A stretch of 64,000 nt of DNA, taken from the NCBI RefSeq assembly GCF_041434935.1, contig NZ_CP107964.1, positions 1,240,001 to 1,304,000 of the forward strand. Direction: 5' to 3'. The position numbers and the translations under genes were made by a program. This DNA comes from Kitasatospora sp. NBC_00374 (GTDB lineage Bacteria > Actinomycetota > Actinomycetes > Streptomycetales > Streptomycetaceae). Shown here in pieces: positions 26,159 to 34,478 of the stretch. The notes below the pieces were generated by a model. The model was given only the letters and a program-made list of their open reading frames with translations. It ran no database searches and was not told the origin of the DNA. Position 1 is the stretch's first letter. Every line of letters starts with the position of its first letter.

Positions 26159-26935
26159 ATGAAGAACGACACGATCCTGGTGACCGGTGCGACCGGCGTG
26201 CTCGGCCGCGAGGTCCTGGAGCGGGCGCGCCGTGCCGCGCTGCCGGTGCGGGCGCTCACCCGCCGCACCGAGCTGCCCGAGGACCCGGGGGACACCTGGC
26301 GCACCGGCGATCTGGCGACGGGCGCCGGGCTCGACCGGGCCTTCGCGGGGGTGCGGACGGTCGTCCACTGCGCCACCGACGTCAAGCACCCGAAGAACGA
26401 CATCGCGGCCGCCCGCCACCTGCTGGAGGCAGCCCGACGGGTCGGCGTCGCGCACGTCGTCAACATCTCGATCGTCGGTGTGGACCGGATCCCGTTCCCG
26501 TACTACCGGATCAAGCTGGAGGTCGAGCGCATGCTGGCCGACTCCGGCCTCGGCTGGACCACCCTGCGCGCCACCCAGTTCCCCGACCTGCTGAGCTCCG
26601 CGTTCTCGGTGCTCTCCAGGCTTCCGGTGGTCCTGGTGCCGTCCGGGACCCACTGCCAGCCGGTCGACCAGGGCGAGGTCGCCGACCGGCTGGTCGAGCT
26701 GGCCCGGGGTGGCCCGTCCGGCCGCGTCCCGGACCTCGCCGGCCCGACCGTGTACGGCAGCGAGCGGCTGGCCCGGGACTGGCTGCGGGCGGCCGGCCGG
26801 CGGCGCCTCGTCCTGCCGGTGTTCGTGCCCGGGAGGATCGGGGCGGGCTTCCGCTCCGGCGCCCTGACCGCGCCCGACCGGGCCGTCGGCCGGCGGACCT
26901 GGGAGCAGTACCTGGCCGAGACGGTCGCCCGGTGA
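26159..26935 (+). CDS. NAD(P)-binding NmrA/SDR-like protein
   Basis: 258 residues from ATG 26159 (GAAAGG upstream). An atypical short-chain dehydrogenase fold: ILVTGATGVLGREVLERARR as the dinucleotide loop, VVHCATDVKHPKNDIAAARH, and VVNISIVGVDRIPFPYYRIK with the conserved YxxxK. Substrate unknown; many relatives act as redox sensors or reductases. It forms an operon with the ECF41 sigma factor and is likely controlled by it. Confidence 0.9.
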   Translation: MKNDTILVTGATGVLGREVLERARRAALPVRALTRRTELPEDPGDTWRTGDLATGAGLDRAFAGVRTVVHCATDVKHPKNDIAAARHLLEAARRVGVAHVVNISIVGVDRIPFPYYRIKLEVERMLADSGLGWTTLRATQFPDLLSSAFSVLSRLPVVLVPSGTHCQPVDQGEVADRLVELARGGPSGRVPDLAGPTVYGSERLARDWLRAAGRRRLVLPVFVPGRIGAGFRSGALTAPDRAVGRRTWEQYLAETVAR

Positions 26936-26982
26936 GGCCGACCGGCCACACCGGCCATGAAGATCATCATGTGCGGACGGCC

Positions 26983-27463
26983 GTGAACCGACTCCCCGTC
27001 GCACCGGCCGCGGTGCGGCTCTCCCAGTACACCAAGGCCGACCGGCCTGACCTGGCTGCCCAAGGACGAGCACTTCGGCATCCGGCTGGGCGGCCGGCTC
27101 GTGGCGCACACCGGGCTGCTGCGGTTGCCCGTGACGACGGGCGGGGCCGAGACCGAGGTGGTGGGTGTCGGCGGGGTCGCCGTCGCCCCCGACGTACGGG
27201 GCCGGGGCCTGGCCCGGCTCGTCGTGGCGGCCGCCCTCGCGCACGCCCGCACGATGGGGCCGCGGCACGCGCTGCTGTTCTGCCGGCCACCCCTCGTACC
27301 GCTCTACCGGCACCTGGGCTGGCACCCGCTCGACACCGACGTCGTCGTCGAGCAGCCCGGATCCCGGCGCGTCGTCATGCCGCTGCGGACCATGGTGACG
27401 CCGCTGCACGACGGCGCGCCCTGGCCGCCGGGAGCGGTGCGGCTGCGCTCGCTGCCCATGTGA
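26983..27463 (+). pseudogene. GNAT acetyltransferase, internally deleted
   Basis: A GTG at 26983 starts NRLPVAPAAVRLSQYTKADRP, the N-terminus of a GNAT protein. Near 27050 the frame shifts and the homology resumes as GLTWLPKDEHFGIRLGGRLV, then GVGGVAVAPDVRGRGLARLV (acetyl-CoA loop) and VPLYRHLGWHPL, ending at 27463. A section between the first strand and the catalytic core is lost. A protein could still start at GTG 27101 but would lack the first third of the fold. Confidence 0.7.
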
Positions 27464-27493
27464 GCCCCCTTCGCCGCGTCCCCGCCGGAAACG

Positions 27494-27535
27494 GCGCGGA
27501 ACCCGGGACGGCCCCACCCGTCCCGGGTTCCGCGC
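27494..27535 (+). terminator. Strong hairpin terminator
   Basis: Perfect 17-bp stem, GCGCGGAACCCGGGACG (27494-27510) with CGTCCCGGGTTCCGCGC (27519-27535), 8-base loop, 31 bases after the GNAT stop codon. It closes the sigma factor/reductase block. Confidence 0.88.
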
Positions 27536-27584
27536 TCTGTCGCCCGGCGTTCCCCCACAGCACCCGGGCCGGACCTGCGACCCC

Positions 27585-27806
27585 CACGTCGCAGGAGTGA
27601 TGAGGCCGTAGTGGCCGTCGTAGCGGTGGTACAGGACGTTGCCGCGCCCGGTGGCGGTGTCGGTGAGGAGGAGGAACGGCAGCCCGGCCAGGTCGAGTCG
27701 CGCGACCGCCTCGGCATCCTTCCCGACCGGGATCAGACTGCCGCGTGCCCGGTGGCCGCGCCGAGGGCCGAAGGTCCCTCCGGCCGCGTACTCCTCGCGG
27801 GCCCGC
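27585..27806 (-). pseudogene. C-terminal module of a hibernation-promoting factor
   Basis: Reverse frame: SLIPVGKDAEAVARLDLAGL, PFLLLTDTATGRGNVLYHRY, DGHYGLITPA. This is the ribosome-dimerisation C-terminal domain of long HPF/RaiA proteins and is nearly the same as the end of the intact gene at 35636-36439 (RRGNVLYHRYDGHYGLITPA). The N-terminal S30AE domain is absent and no stop follows at the usual point, so it is a relic. Confidence 0.75.
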
Positions 27807-27826
27807 TTGGCCCGAGGAGCACCGCG

Positions 27827-27953
27827 ATGTCCACCCTGCGTGTCGATTCCGAGGCCGGGCGCCTGCGCCAGGTGATCCTGCACCGACCGGGCCTGGAGCT
27901 GTCCCGGCTGACCCCGCGCAACGTCGACGAGCTGCGCTTCGACGCCGCCCGAA
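27827..27953 (+). pseudogene. N-terminal fragment of arginine deiminase (arcA)
   Basis: ATG 27827 with CGAGGAGC upstream begins STLRVDSEAGRLRQVILHRP, then LELSRLTPRNVDELRFD. This is the conserved opening of arginine deiminase, which converts arginine to citrulline for ATP in low oxygen. Homology ends after about 42 codons at ~27953, where an unrelated reverse-strand fragment begins. Confidence 0.8.
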
Positions 27954-27954
27954 C

Positions 27955-28124
27955 ACCACCGCGAGCGCCAGCGCGCCGACGGTCACCACCACGAACGCCA
28001 CGAGGACGATCGGCCCGTACGGCGCGACGGCGTTCCGGCACCCGCACGGCTCCGGGAGCGGGACCGATTCTCGCAGACCGCTCGGAGAGCGGCCGGGGCT
28101 CGGCTCGCCACCGGCCACCCGCAG
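27955..28124 (-). pseudogene. Fragment of a single-span membrane protein
   Basis: The reverse frame shows PLPEPCGCRNAVAPYGPIVL, then VAFVVVTVGALALAVVF, one clear transmembrane helix, and then runs into the arcA fragment. A GTG at 28124 could be the original start. I do not recognise the family. It sits just downstream of the SpoIIE gene and in the same orientation, so it may once have been in its operon. Confidence 0.4.
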
Positions 28125-28159
28125 CCCCCGGCCGTGGAGAGCACCGGCGTGGGGCGCGC

Positions 28160-30283
28160 TCAGGTGCCGTCGGTGGGCCTGGTGCCGATGCGGGCGACGA
28201 GCAGGGCGATGTCGTCGTCGGCGGAGGCGGGCAGCAGCTGCGTGAGGAGGGTGTCGCACAGGTGGGAAAGTGACGGGTCGGGGTGGGAGAGCAGGCGGGT
28301 GAGTTCGGCCAGGCGCTCGTCGATGTCGCGGCCGCGGGCCTCGACGAGCCCGTCGGTGTAGAGCACCAGGAGGCTGCCCGGCGGGAGGGTGATCTCGGTC
28401 GTGGTGAAGTCGTGGCCGCCGATGCCCAGCGGCACTCCGGACGGGAGGTCCAGAAGCTGTGCGTGCCCGTCGGAGGTGACGACGGCGGGCGGCGGGTGGC
28501 CGGCCCTGGTGAGCTGGCAGCGGCCGGTCGCGGGGTCGGCCACCACGTACAGGAACGTGGCGAGCATCGGCTCGGCGAGGTCGGCCAGCACGGCCTCCAG
28601 CTGCTGCAGGACGTGGCCGGGATCCAGGTTCAGGCGGGCCAGGGCCCGCACGGTGCTGGAGAGGCGCCCCATGACCGCGGCGGCCGGGATGCCGTGGCCC
28701 ATCACGTCGCCGATCATCAGCGCTGCCCTCCCCCCGGGCAGCGGCACCACGTCGTACCAGTCGCCGCCGACCTCGTTGGTGTCGCTGGCCGCCAGGTAGC
28801 GGTGGGCGATCTCGACGCCGGGCGGCGGGGTGACGTGCTGGGGCAGCATGCTGCGCTGCAGGACGACGGCGGTGTCGTGCTCGCGGGCGTACAGGCGGGC
28901 GTTGTCGACGCACACCGCCGCCCGGCCGGCCAGGTCGGCGGCGAGGGTCACGTCCGCGGCGGCGAACGGTTCGCCGGTGGCGGCACGGTAGAACGTCGCC
29001 AGGCCCGACACCACGCCCCGGGCGATCAGCGGCACCATCATGACGGAGTGCACGCCGAGGCGGAGCAGCCGGGCGGGCTTGTCCGAGTACCGCTCGGCCG
29101 GGGCGATCGAGCGGGCGTCCAGGCGGGCCAGCAGGTACGGCTGGCGCTCTGCGAGTACCTGGGTGTAGGGGGCGGTAGCGGGGAAGGTCAGGGTCCCGCC
29201 CAGCGGGGCGAGGACTCCGGCGATGGCCGAGCCGCCCAGCGGGGCTTTCCCGAGTCGGCGCAGGGCCGCACCGCCGACCAGTCCGGACCCGGGATCGCCG
29301 TCGGCGACGAGACTCTCCACCACGTCGACGGTGACGGCGTCCGCAAAGGCCGGGACCGCGACCTCGGCGAGTTCCTGCGCGGTGCGATCCAGGTCCAGGG
29401 TGGTACCGATCCGCAGCGTGGCCTCGTTCAGCAGGGCCAGACGGCGCCGGCTCGCCTCCAGCTCGGCGGTGGCCCGCTCCTGTTCGGTGATGTCGACCAT
29501 GGAGGCGGTGATCCCCACCGGCCGTCCGGCGGCGTCCTCCAGGCGCACGTAGGAGCACGACCACACGCGGTCGTGGCCGGGGTCGGCGGGGGTGCGGCCG
29601 GTGCGGCGGAAATCCAGTACCGGCTCGCCGGTGCCCAGCACCCGGCGCATCACCTCCTCCATCGGCGCGGCGGTCACCTGCGGCAGCAGTTGGGCCAACG
29701 TGCGTCCCACGTGCGCGGTTTCCGGCAGTCCGTTCATGGCCTGCAGGGCGGGGTTGACCCGCAGGAAGCGCAGCCTCGTGTCAAGGACCGCGATCCCGAT
29801 GGGGGACCGGGAGAACAGGCCGTCCCACACGGCGGAGGAGCCGCGGACCCGGCCCGCGGCGTGAGCGTCCGCGGCGAACACCAGCAGCCCCGCTCCGCTC
29901 CTGTCCCCGGCGACCGGGCGGGCCCAGATCTCCAGCTCCACCGGGCGCCCGTCGCGGTGCCACGCGGTCACCGCACCCATCACCCCGCGCCCTGCGGCGG
30001 CCGCCTCCCACAGGGAGCGGCCCAGGCTGCGGTCCGCTTCCGGGTGCAGCAGTTCCACGATGTGGCGCCCCACGGCCTCCCGCGCCCGGTAGCCCAGCAG
30101 TTCCTGCGCGACCTGGTCCCACCGGACGATCCGCCCGTCCGCGCCGGTGGCCACGAACGCCACCGGCAGCACGCCCAGCCAGCCGCCGGCCTCCAGCGCC
30201 GCACCGCCGCCTTCGGCCGGCTCCTCGACCACCCTGTGATCACTCATCGCCGACGTCCGCATGCCCTCGAAAGCCCCTCCCAT
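28160..30283 (-). CDS. PAS-PAS-GAF-SpoIIE (PP2C-type) phosphatase
   Basis: About 707 residues. Two PAS domains (LPVAFVATGADGRIVRWDQV ... and SPIGIAVLDTRLRFLRVNPA), a GAF domain (~350-500, RRLALLNEATLRIGTTLDLD start), then a PP2C/SpoIIE catalytic domain with SMLPQHVTPPPGVEIAHRYL, metal-binding Asp residues in VGGDWYDVVPL and MIGDVMGHGIPAA, and DDDIALLVAR at the end. These proteins dephosphorylate anti-anti-sigma factors and so gate stress sigma factors. Starts at 30283, 30262 and 30247 are all possible; ribosome sites do not decide. No anti-sigma gene is adjacent. Confidence 0.9.
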   Translation of the reverse strand: MGGAFEGMRTSAMSDHRVVEEPAEGGGAALEAGGWLGVLPVAFVATGADGRIVRWDQVAQELLGYRAREAVGRHIVELLHPEADRSLGRSLWEAAAAGRGVMGAVTAWHRDGRPVELEIWARPVAGDRSGAGLLVFAADAHAAGRVRGSSAVWDGLFSRSPIGIAVLDTRLRFLRVNPALQAMNGLPETAHVGRTLAQLLPQVTAAPMEEVMRRVLGTGEPVLDFRRTGRTPADPGHDRVWSCSYVRLEDAAGRPVGITASMVDITEQERATAELEASRRRLALLNEATLRIGTTLDLDRTAQELAEVAVPAFADAVTVDVVESLVADGDPGSGLVGGAALRRLGKAPLGGSAIAGVLAPLGGTLTFPATAPYTQVLAERQPYLLARLDARSIAPAERYSDKPARLLRLGVHSVMMVPLIARGVVSGLATFYRAATGEPFAAADVTLAADLAGRAAVCVDNARLYAREHDTAVVLQRSMLPQHVTPPPGVEIAHRYLAASDTNEVGGDWYDVVPLPGGRAALMIGDVMGHGIPAAAVMGRLSSTVRALARLNLDPGHVLQQLEAVLADLAEPMLATFLYVVADPATGRCQLTRAGHPPPAVVTSDGHAQLLDLPSGVPLGIGGHDFTTTEITLPPGSLLVLYTDGLVEARGRDIDERLAELTRLLSHPDPSLSHLCDTLLTQLLPASADDDIALLVARIGTRPTDGT

Positions 30284-30402
30284 TATGAGCCGCCCCAACC
30301 CTCCCGGCACCGCACGACCCGGGGCTCCGTGGTCTTCGACGAGCCCCTGCCGCACCGGGCCGGCAGTCGGCGGTCCGGCGCCGGAGCGCCACGGCGACCC
30401 GG

Positions 30403-31831
30403 TCAGCCTTTGACCACACCCAGCGGGACGAGGCGTGCGACGAGCCGGGCGAGCCCGGCGCCCTCGGTGACGGCGGCGACCGCGTCGACGTCCTTGTACG
30501 CCTCGGGCGCCTCCTCGGCGAGCCCCCGCCAGGACGACGGACGCACGGCGATGCCGCGGGCCTCCAACTGGTCGCGGAGCCGTTCGCCGCGCACCATGCG
30601 CAGCGCGTGGTGGCGGCTCCAGACCCGGCCGGCGCCGTGGCAGGCGGAGTGGAAGGCGTCGTTGCCGGGCCGGCCGACCATCACGTACGAGGCGGTGCCC
30701 ATCGTGCCGGGGACCAGCACCGGCTGGCCCGCGTCGCTGAGGTCCCCGGGCAGGCTCGGGTCGCCGGGCGGCAGCGCCCGGGTGGCGCCCTTGCGGTGGA
30801 CGCACAGCGGACGTGCCACGCCGTCGACCTCGTGCGTCTCGAGTTTGGCGGTGTTGTGCGAGATGTCGTAGACGAGTTCCAGGCCCGCCCCGGCAGCGGC
30901 GGCGAAGGCACGGCGGGCGGCCTCGGAGAGCAACTGGCGGTTGGCGCGGGCGTAGTTGGCGGCTGCGGCCATCGCACCGAGGTAGTCGCGGCCCGGCGGG
31001 GAGTCGACGGGTGTGCAGGCGAGCTGGCGGTCGGGGACGGAGATCCGGTAGCGGTGAAGTGCCTGGTCCATCACGCGGACGTGGTCGGTGCAGACCTGGT
31101 GGCCCAGGCCCCGCGACCCACAGTGGATCATGATGCAGACCTGGCCGGTGTGCAGCCCGAACGCGGCCGCGGTGGCGGCGTCGTAGACGTGGTCGACGGC
31201 TTGGACCTCAAAGGAAGTGGTTGCCGCTTCCGAGGCTGCCGACCTGGTGGAGGCCGCGCTCCACGGCCCGGCTGCTGACCTGGCCGGGGGCGGCGCCTTC
31301 CAGGACGCCGACGTCCTCGCAGCGGTCCAGGTCCCGCGGCACGCCGTGGCCGTGCTCGACCGCGTAGCGTGCGCCGCCGACCAGCAGGTCGTCCATCTGC
31401 CCGGTACCCGACAACTCCCACAGGCCACCGCGCCCCATGCCGCGCGGGACGGTGCGGTCGAGGATGTCCATCAGGTGCCCCAGCCGGTCTCGGCCCAACG
31501 TCTCGCGATCGATGCCGCCGGCCAGCAGCCGCACGCCGCAGGAGATGTCGAACCCGACTCCGCCAGGCGAGACGACCCCGCCGTGGGCGACATCGGTGGC
31601 CGCCACCCCTCCGATCGGGAAGCCGTAACCCCAGTGCACGTCGGGCATGGCGAAGGAGGCACGGACGATCCCCGGCAGGGTCGCCACGTTCGCCACCTGT
31701 TCCAGCGCCTTGTCCCCCGCCGCCTGCGGCAGCAGTTCCTCGGACGCGAACACCACCCCGGGCACCCGCATCTCCTCCCGCTGCTCGATGCGGAAACGGT
31801 ACGGACTCTCCTCGACGAGCGTGATCTCCAC
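30403..31831 (-). CDS. rtcB: RtcB RNA ligase, interrupted at CTT TGA (possible +1 frameshift)
   Basis: RtcB joins RNA 2',3'-cyclic-phosphate or 3'-phosphate ends to 5'-OH ends using GTP and Mn2+. GTG 31831 (AGGAG upstream) starts [34 protein letters not shown] and [11 protein letters not shown] are metal-site motifs. After [10 protein letters not shown] the frame meets TGA at 31210-31208. Skipping one T at CTT-TGA-G gives GSGNHFLEVQAVDH and an uninterrupted ~268 further residues ([14 protein letters not shown], the guanylylated-His region [10 protein letters not shown], end LVPLGVVKG). Total about 475 residues, normal for RtcB. The break falls in the GSGNHFxE motif that binds Mn2+ and GMP. 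Either programmed +1 slippage, as at CUU UGA in prfB, or a one-base insertion mutation. Five bases downstream of capA. Confidence 0.9.
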
Positions 31832-31836
31832 GCTCC

Positions 31837-32820
31837 TCACCTCCACTCGACCGTCAGCCGTCGGGCCCGCTCTCCCACATCGGTGCCGAACTCGGCACAG
31901 GCGGTGGTGAACCGCGCCCGAATCCACTCCCACTCCTCACCGTGTGCGAGGCGGGTGTGGCAGTCGTCGAGAAACAGGGGCACCGCCTCCAGGTGCACCG
32001 GCGCGAGACGCGCGCGGTCCGGGCCGTCCAGGGTCACCAGGAAGAGCAGCCCGAGGTCGTTGCGCAGCGCCGGGTGGACGGCGTAGTCGTCGACGAAGTC
32101 GCCCATGTCGTGGATGATCCGGTCGGCGACTCCGTGGAACACGTGGGCGGAGTGCCCGGCGACCAGTGTCGCCCCTGCGGCCAGGAGCTCCGGTGCCGCC
32201 GTGAGCACATGCGGTGGCGGCCGGGAGGTCATGTTGGGGCCCCAGTGCGGGGTGACCAGCACGGCGTCGGCCTCCTGCGCAGCCCGGGCCACCAGGGCGG
32301 TGAGCCAGTGCGGCACGCCCGTACGGAGGTCCGCCCAGGCGACTCCTGGGCGCTGTTCGCCGGCGGCGTAGTCCGCCGGGTGGTCGGTGACGGCCACCAC
32401 CGCCAGCCGTACCCCGGCGGCCTCCAGCACGGCGAACTCGCGGGCCGCCGACACGTGCGGCCCCGCGCCGACCGCGCGGACACCGGCTCGCTCCAGCAGT
32501 GCGCTGGTGTCGGCGAGGGCGTCGAAGCCGTAGTCCAGGGCGTGGTTGTTGGCCAGCGTCACGCAGTCCACCCCCAGCTCGGCGAGCACTCTCGTGGCGG
32601 AGGGCGGGGCCCGGAAGAAGAACACCTTGGACGGGTCCGGCCAGCGGTGCCCTCGGTCGGAGACGCAGCACTCCAGGTTGAGCACGACGAGATCGGCCTC
32701 CGCCAGCGCCTGCCGCACCTCGGCGGAGAACAGTGTCTGCGGCGTCGGCGAGCGCCGCAGCTCCTCGGCGACGGCGCGCCCGAGCATCGTGTCGCCGGCC
32801 AGTGCCACCGTCACCGCCAT
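31837..32820 (-). CDS. CapA-type metallophosphatase-fold protein
   Basis: 327 residues. The CapA/PgsA fold (related to calcineurin-like phosphoesterases): [20 protein letters not shown] at the start, [32 protein letters not shown] (GNNH-type motif, here ANNH), [11 protein letters not shown] and [13 protein letters not shown]. The Asp, Asn and His positions of the two-metal site are present. Classical CapA proteins act in poly-gamma-glutamate synthesis at the membrane, but this one has no membrane anchor. It sits between archease and RtcB with gaps of 27 and 5 bases, so a role in RNA-end processing or another phosphoester step is possible, by context only. Confidence 0.88.
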   Translation of the reverse strand: MAVTVALAGDTMLGRAVAEELRRSPTPQTLFSAEVRQALAEADLVVLNLECCVSDRGHRWPDPSKVFFFRAPPSATRVLAELGVDCVTLANNHALDYGFDALADTSALLERAGVRAVGAGPHVSAAREFAVLEAAGVRLAVVAVTDHPADYAAGEQRPGVAWADLRTGVPHWLTALVARAAQEADAVLVTPHWGPNMTSRPPPHVLTAAPELLAAGATLVAGHSAHVFHGVADRIIHDMGDFVDDYAVHPALRNDLGLLFLVTLDGPDRARLAPVHLEAVPLFLDDCHTRLAHGEEWEWIRARFTTACAEFGTDVGERARRLTVEWR

Positions 32821-32847
32821 ATCCGCGTTCCGTTCCCAGTCGTGAGT

Positions 32848-33300
32848 TCAGACGTCGAGCGTCACCTGGCAGGTCCAGCCGCCGGGGCCGCCCCGCAGGT
32901 GGAGGCCGTGCAGGGAGACGGCCTTCGGGACCGCCCCGACCAGCACGGCGTTGTCCGCCTCCGTCATACGGAAGCGAACCGACACCGCCCGGCCGTCTCC
33001 CGCGTCCCGGATCGCGCCCACCGTCGCCTCCATCGGTATCTCGCAGTCGGCGTCCATCCGGTAGATGACCTCCGCCAGGACGGCCACCAACAGGTCCTCG
33101 TCACTCCCCGCCGTGACCGTGTAGTCGCGCTGCCCGACCGCCGCGGCGCCCGAGGTGTCGGCAAAGCCCTCGACGACCGCGCGAACCGCCTCTCCGATGC
33201 AGCCCTCGGCGGTCGGCGACCACGCCTCCACCCGCATGTCCGCCGTGTGCGGCACGGCCCGGTGGCCGCTGCCTGCGCGCTGCTGCCCGGTCACCGGCAA
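32848..33300 (-). CDS. Archease, RtcB activator
   Basis: About 150 residues. Archease promotes RtcB guanylylation and multiple turnover. The N-terminus has GHRAVPHTADMRVEAWSPTA (HTAD is the family mark), then a central LLVAVLAEVIYRMD and the C-terminal KAVSLHGLHLRGGPGGWTCQ. The conserved Asp of HTAD and the final acidic tail (VTLDV) fit the metal-binding site. Start: TTG 33300 with GAGGAG 5-6 bases upstream, or GTG 33294. It is first in the archease-capA-rtcB operon, and pairing of archease with RtcB is known from archaea and some bacteria. Confidence 0.85.
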   Translation of the reverse strand: MPVTGQQRAGSGHRAVPHTADMRVEAWSPTAEGCIGEAVRAVVEGFADTSGAAAVGQRDYTVTAGSDEDLLVAVLAEVIYRMDADCEIPMEATVGAIRDAGDGRAVSVRFRMTEADNAVLVGAVPKAVSLHGLHLRGGPGGWTCQVTLDV

Positions 33301-33563
33301 CGGCTCTCCTCGCTTCTCCGGTGCGGCCCGCCCGTCTGCGATCGCAGGCCGCCCCACTCCTCCAGGCTCGACCCGTGCTCCACGGCGGGCAACCCCTTCC
33401 GACCAGCCCGTCGACGCCGACGGCCGTGGCGACCGCGGCTCGGCAGCCGCCGGCCCGCCCGCGCCATGCCGCCAGGGCCGCGGACGGCCCGGATGCGAAG
33501 GTGCCCGGACGAGTACGACTCTGGAAGGAGGCGGCACCGGCCGAAGGGGGCGGTGCACTCGTC

Positions 33564-33581
33564 GGGCCGCCCGGGCGGCCC
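33564..33581. promoter_or_regulatory. Inverted repeat GGGCCG-N6-CGGCCC upstream of the CBS gene
   Basis: Perfect half sites 33564-33569 and 33576-33581, spacer CCCGGG, in a longer near-palindrome 33561-33585. It ends 88 bases before the start at 33670. The spacer is longer than in the other five motifs. The rest of 33301-33669, the divergent promoter region of archease and the CBS gene, shows nothing else. Confidence 0.5.
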
Positions 33582-33669
33582 CGACGCATTCGACACCCCC
33601 ACATGACGAAGCATCCGGTGTCGGCACGCCTCGCAAGCCCAGGACGCATCGACGAAGGAGGCAGCAGTC

Positions 33670-34086
33670 ATGAGAACTGCGCGGGAAATCATGCACGCCG
33701 GAGCGACCTGTGTGCAGGAGAGCGAGACGCTGGAGGCGGCGGCACGGCGGATGCGCGAACTGGACGTCGGTGCGCTGCCGATCTGCGGTGCCGACGACCG
33801 GCTGCACGGGATCATCACCGACCGCGACATCGTGGTGAAGGGCCTCGCCGAGGGCATGGATCCCAGGACCACGACCGCAGGCGAACTCGCCCGGGGCAAG
33901 CCGATCACCGTGGACGTCGACGCCGACCAGAACGAGGTCCTGCGGATCATGGAGGAGCACCGGATCCGGCGCCTGCCGGTCATCGAAGCCCACCGGCTGG
34001 TCGGCATGATCAGCGAGGCCGACATCGCACGGCACCTGGACCGGCACGAGGTCGGCGAGTTCGTCGAGGCCGTCTGCGCCGCCTGA
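33670..34086 (+). CDS. Two-CBS-domain protein
   Basis: 138 residues, just two CBS domains: TAREIMHAGATCVQESETLE ... LHGIITDRDIVVKG and ARGKPITVDVDADQNEVLRI ... LVGMISEADIARHL. Paired CBS domains bind AMP, ATP or related nucleotides and report energy state; similar proteins (Hrp1/Rv2626c) belong to the mycobacterial DosR regulon. ATG 33670 has GAAGGAGGCAGCAGTC upstream. It fits the stress island but has no assigned partner. Confidence 0.9.
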   Translation: MRTAREIMHAGATCVQESETLEAAARRMRELDVGALPICGADDRLHGIITDRDIVVKGLAEGMDPRTTTAGELARGKPITVDVDADQNEVLRIMEEHRIRRLPVIEAHRLVGMISEADIARHLDRHEVGEFVEAVCAA

Positions 34087-34149
34087 GCCCGGAGCCGCCC
34101 GTCGGCCACGGGCAGTGCGCGATCCGCCAGGGCCAGCCGTGGGCGCCCG

Positions 34150-34204
34150 CGTCACCGACCACGACGACGTGCCCCGCAGTCGTGGTGCGCGGCACCGTCG
34201 GCTG
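34150..34204 (+). pseudogene. Tail of a universal stress protein
   Basis: Only the last residues, CPAVVVRGTVG and a TGA at 34204, are recognisable; they match the CPVVVVRGTTG-type end of USPs in this island. The remaining 390-base gap (34087-34478) shows GC-rich short repeats but no gene. Confidence 0.45.
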
Positions 34205-34478
34205 ATCGCCGCGCGGTGCCGACCGCTGGAACGGGCGGCCCCATGCGGGCGGGGCCCCCCGACGGCCCGGCCGGGACGGGCCGGGCCATCGCGGCCAGGA
34301 GCGGAACGAACTAGCGTCGGTTGCAGGGCGGTTCGCCAATGGTCCGGCAGCGCGCCGGGCCGGTACGGCAGTGAGTTCGGCCGAACACGCCGGGCTCTGT
34401 GACCGGACCTCACCCTGGGCTGTCGCATCGGATCCCGAGATCCCCAGGGAGCCTTCGTCCCGCCCGAGGAGGACTCAT

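Noticed and set aside
27375..29564. Reverse-strand open frame of 729 codons overlapping the SpoIIE gene
   Set aside because: Arginine/proline-rich, out of frame with the real phosphatase, no homology except a short membrane-like stretch reported separately as a fragment.
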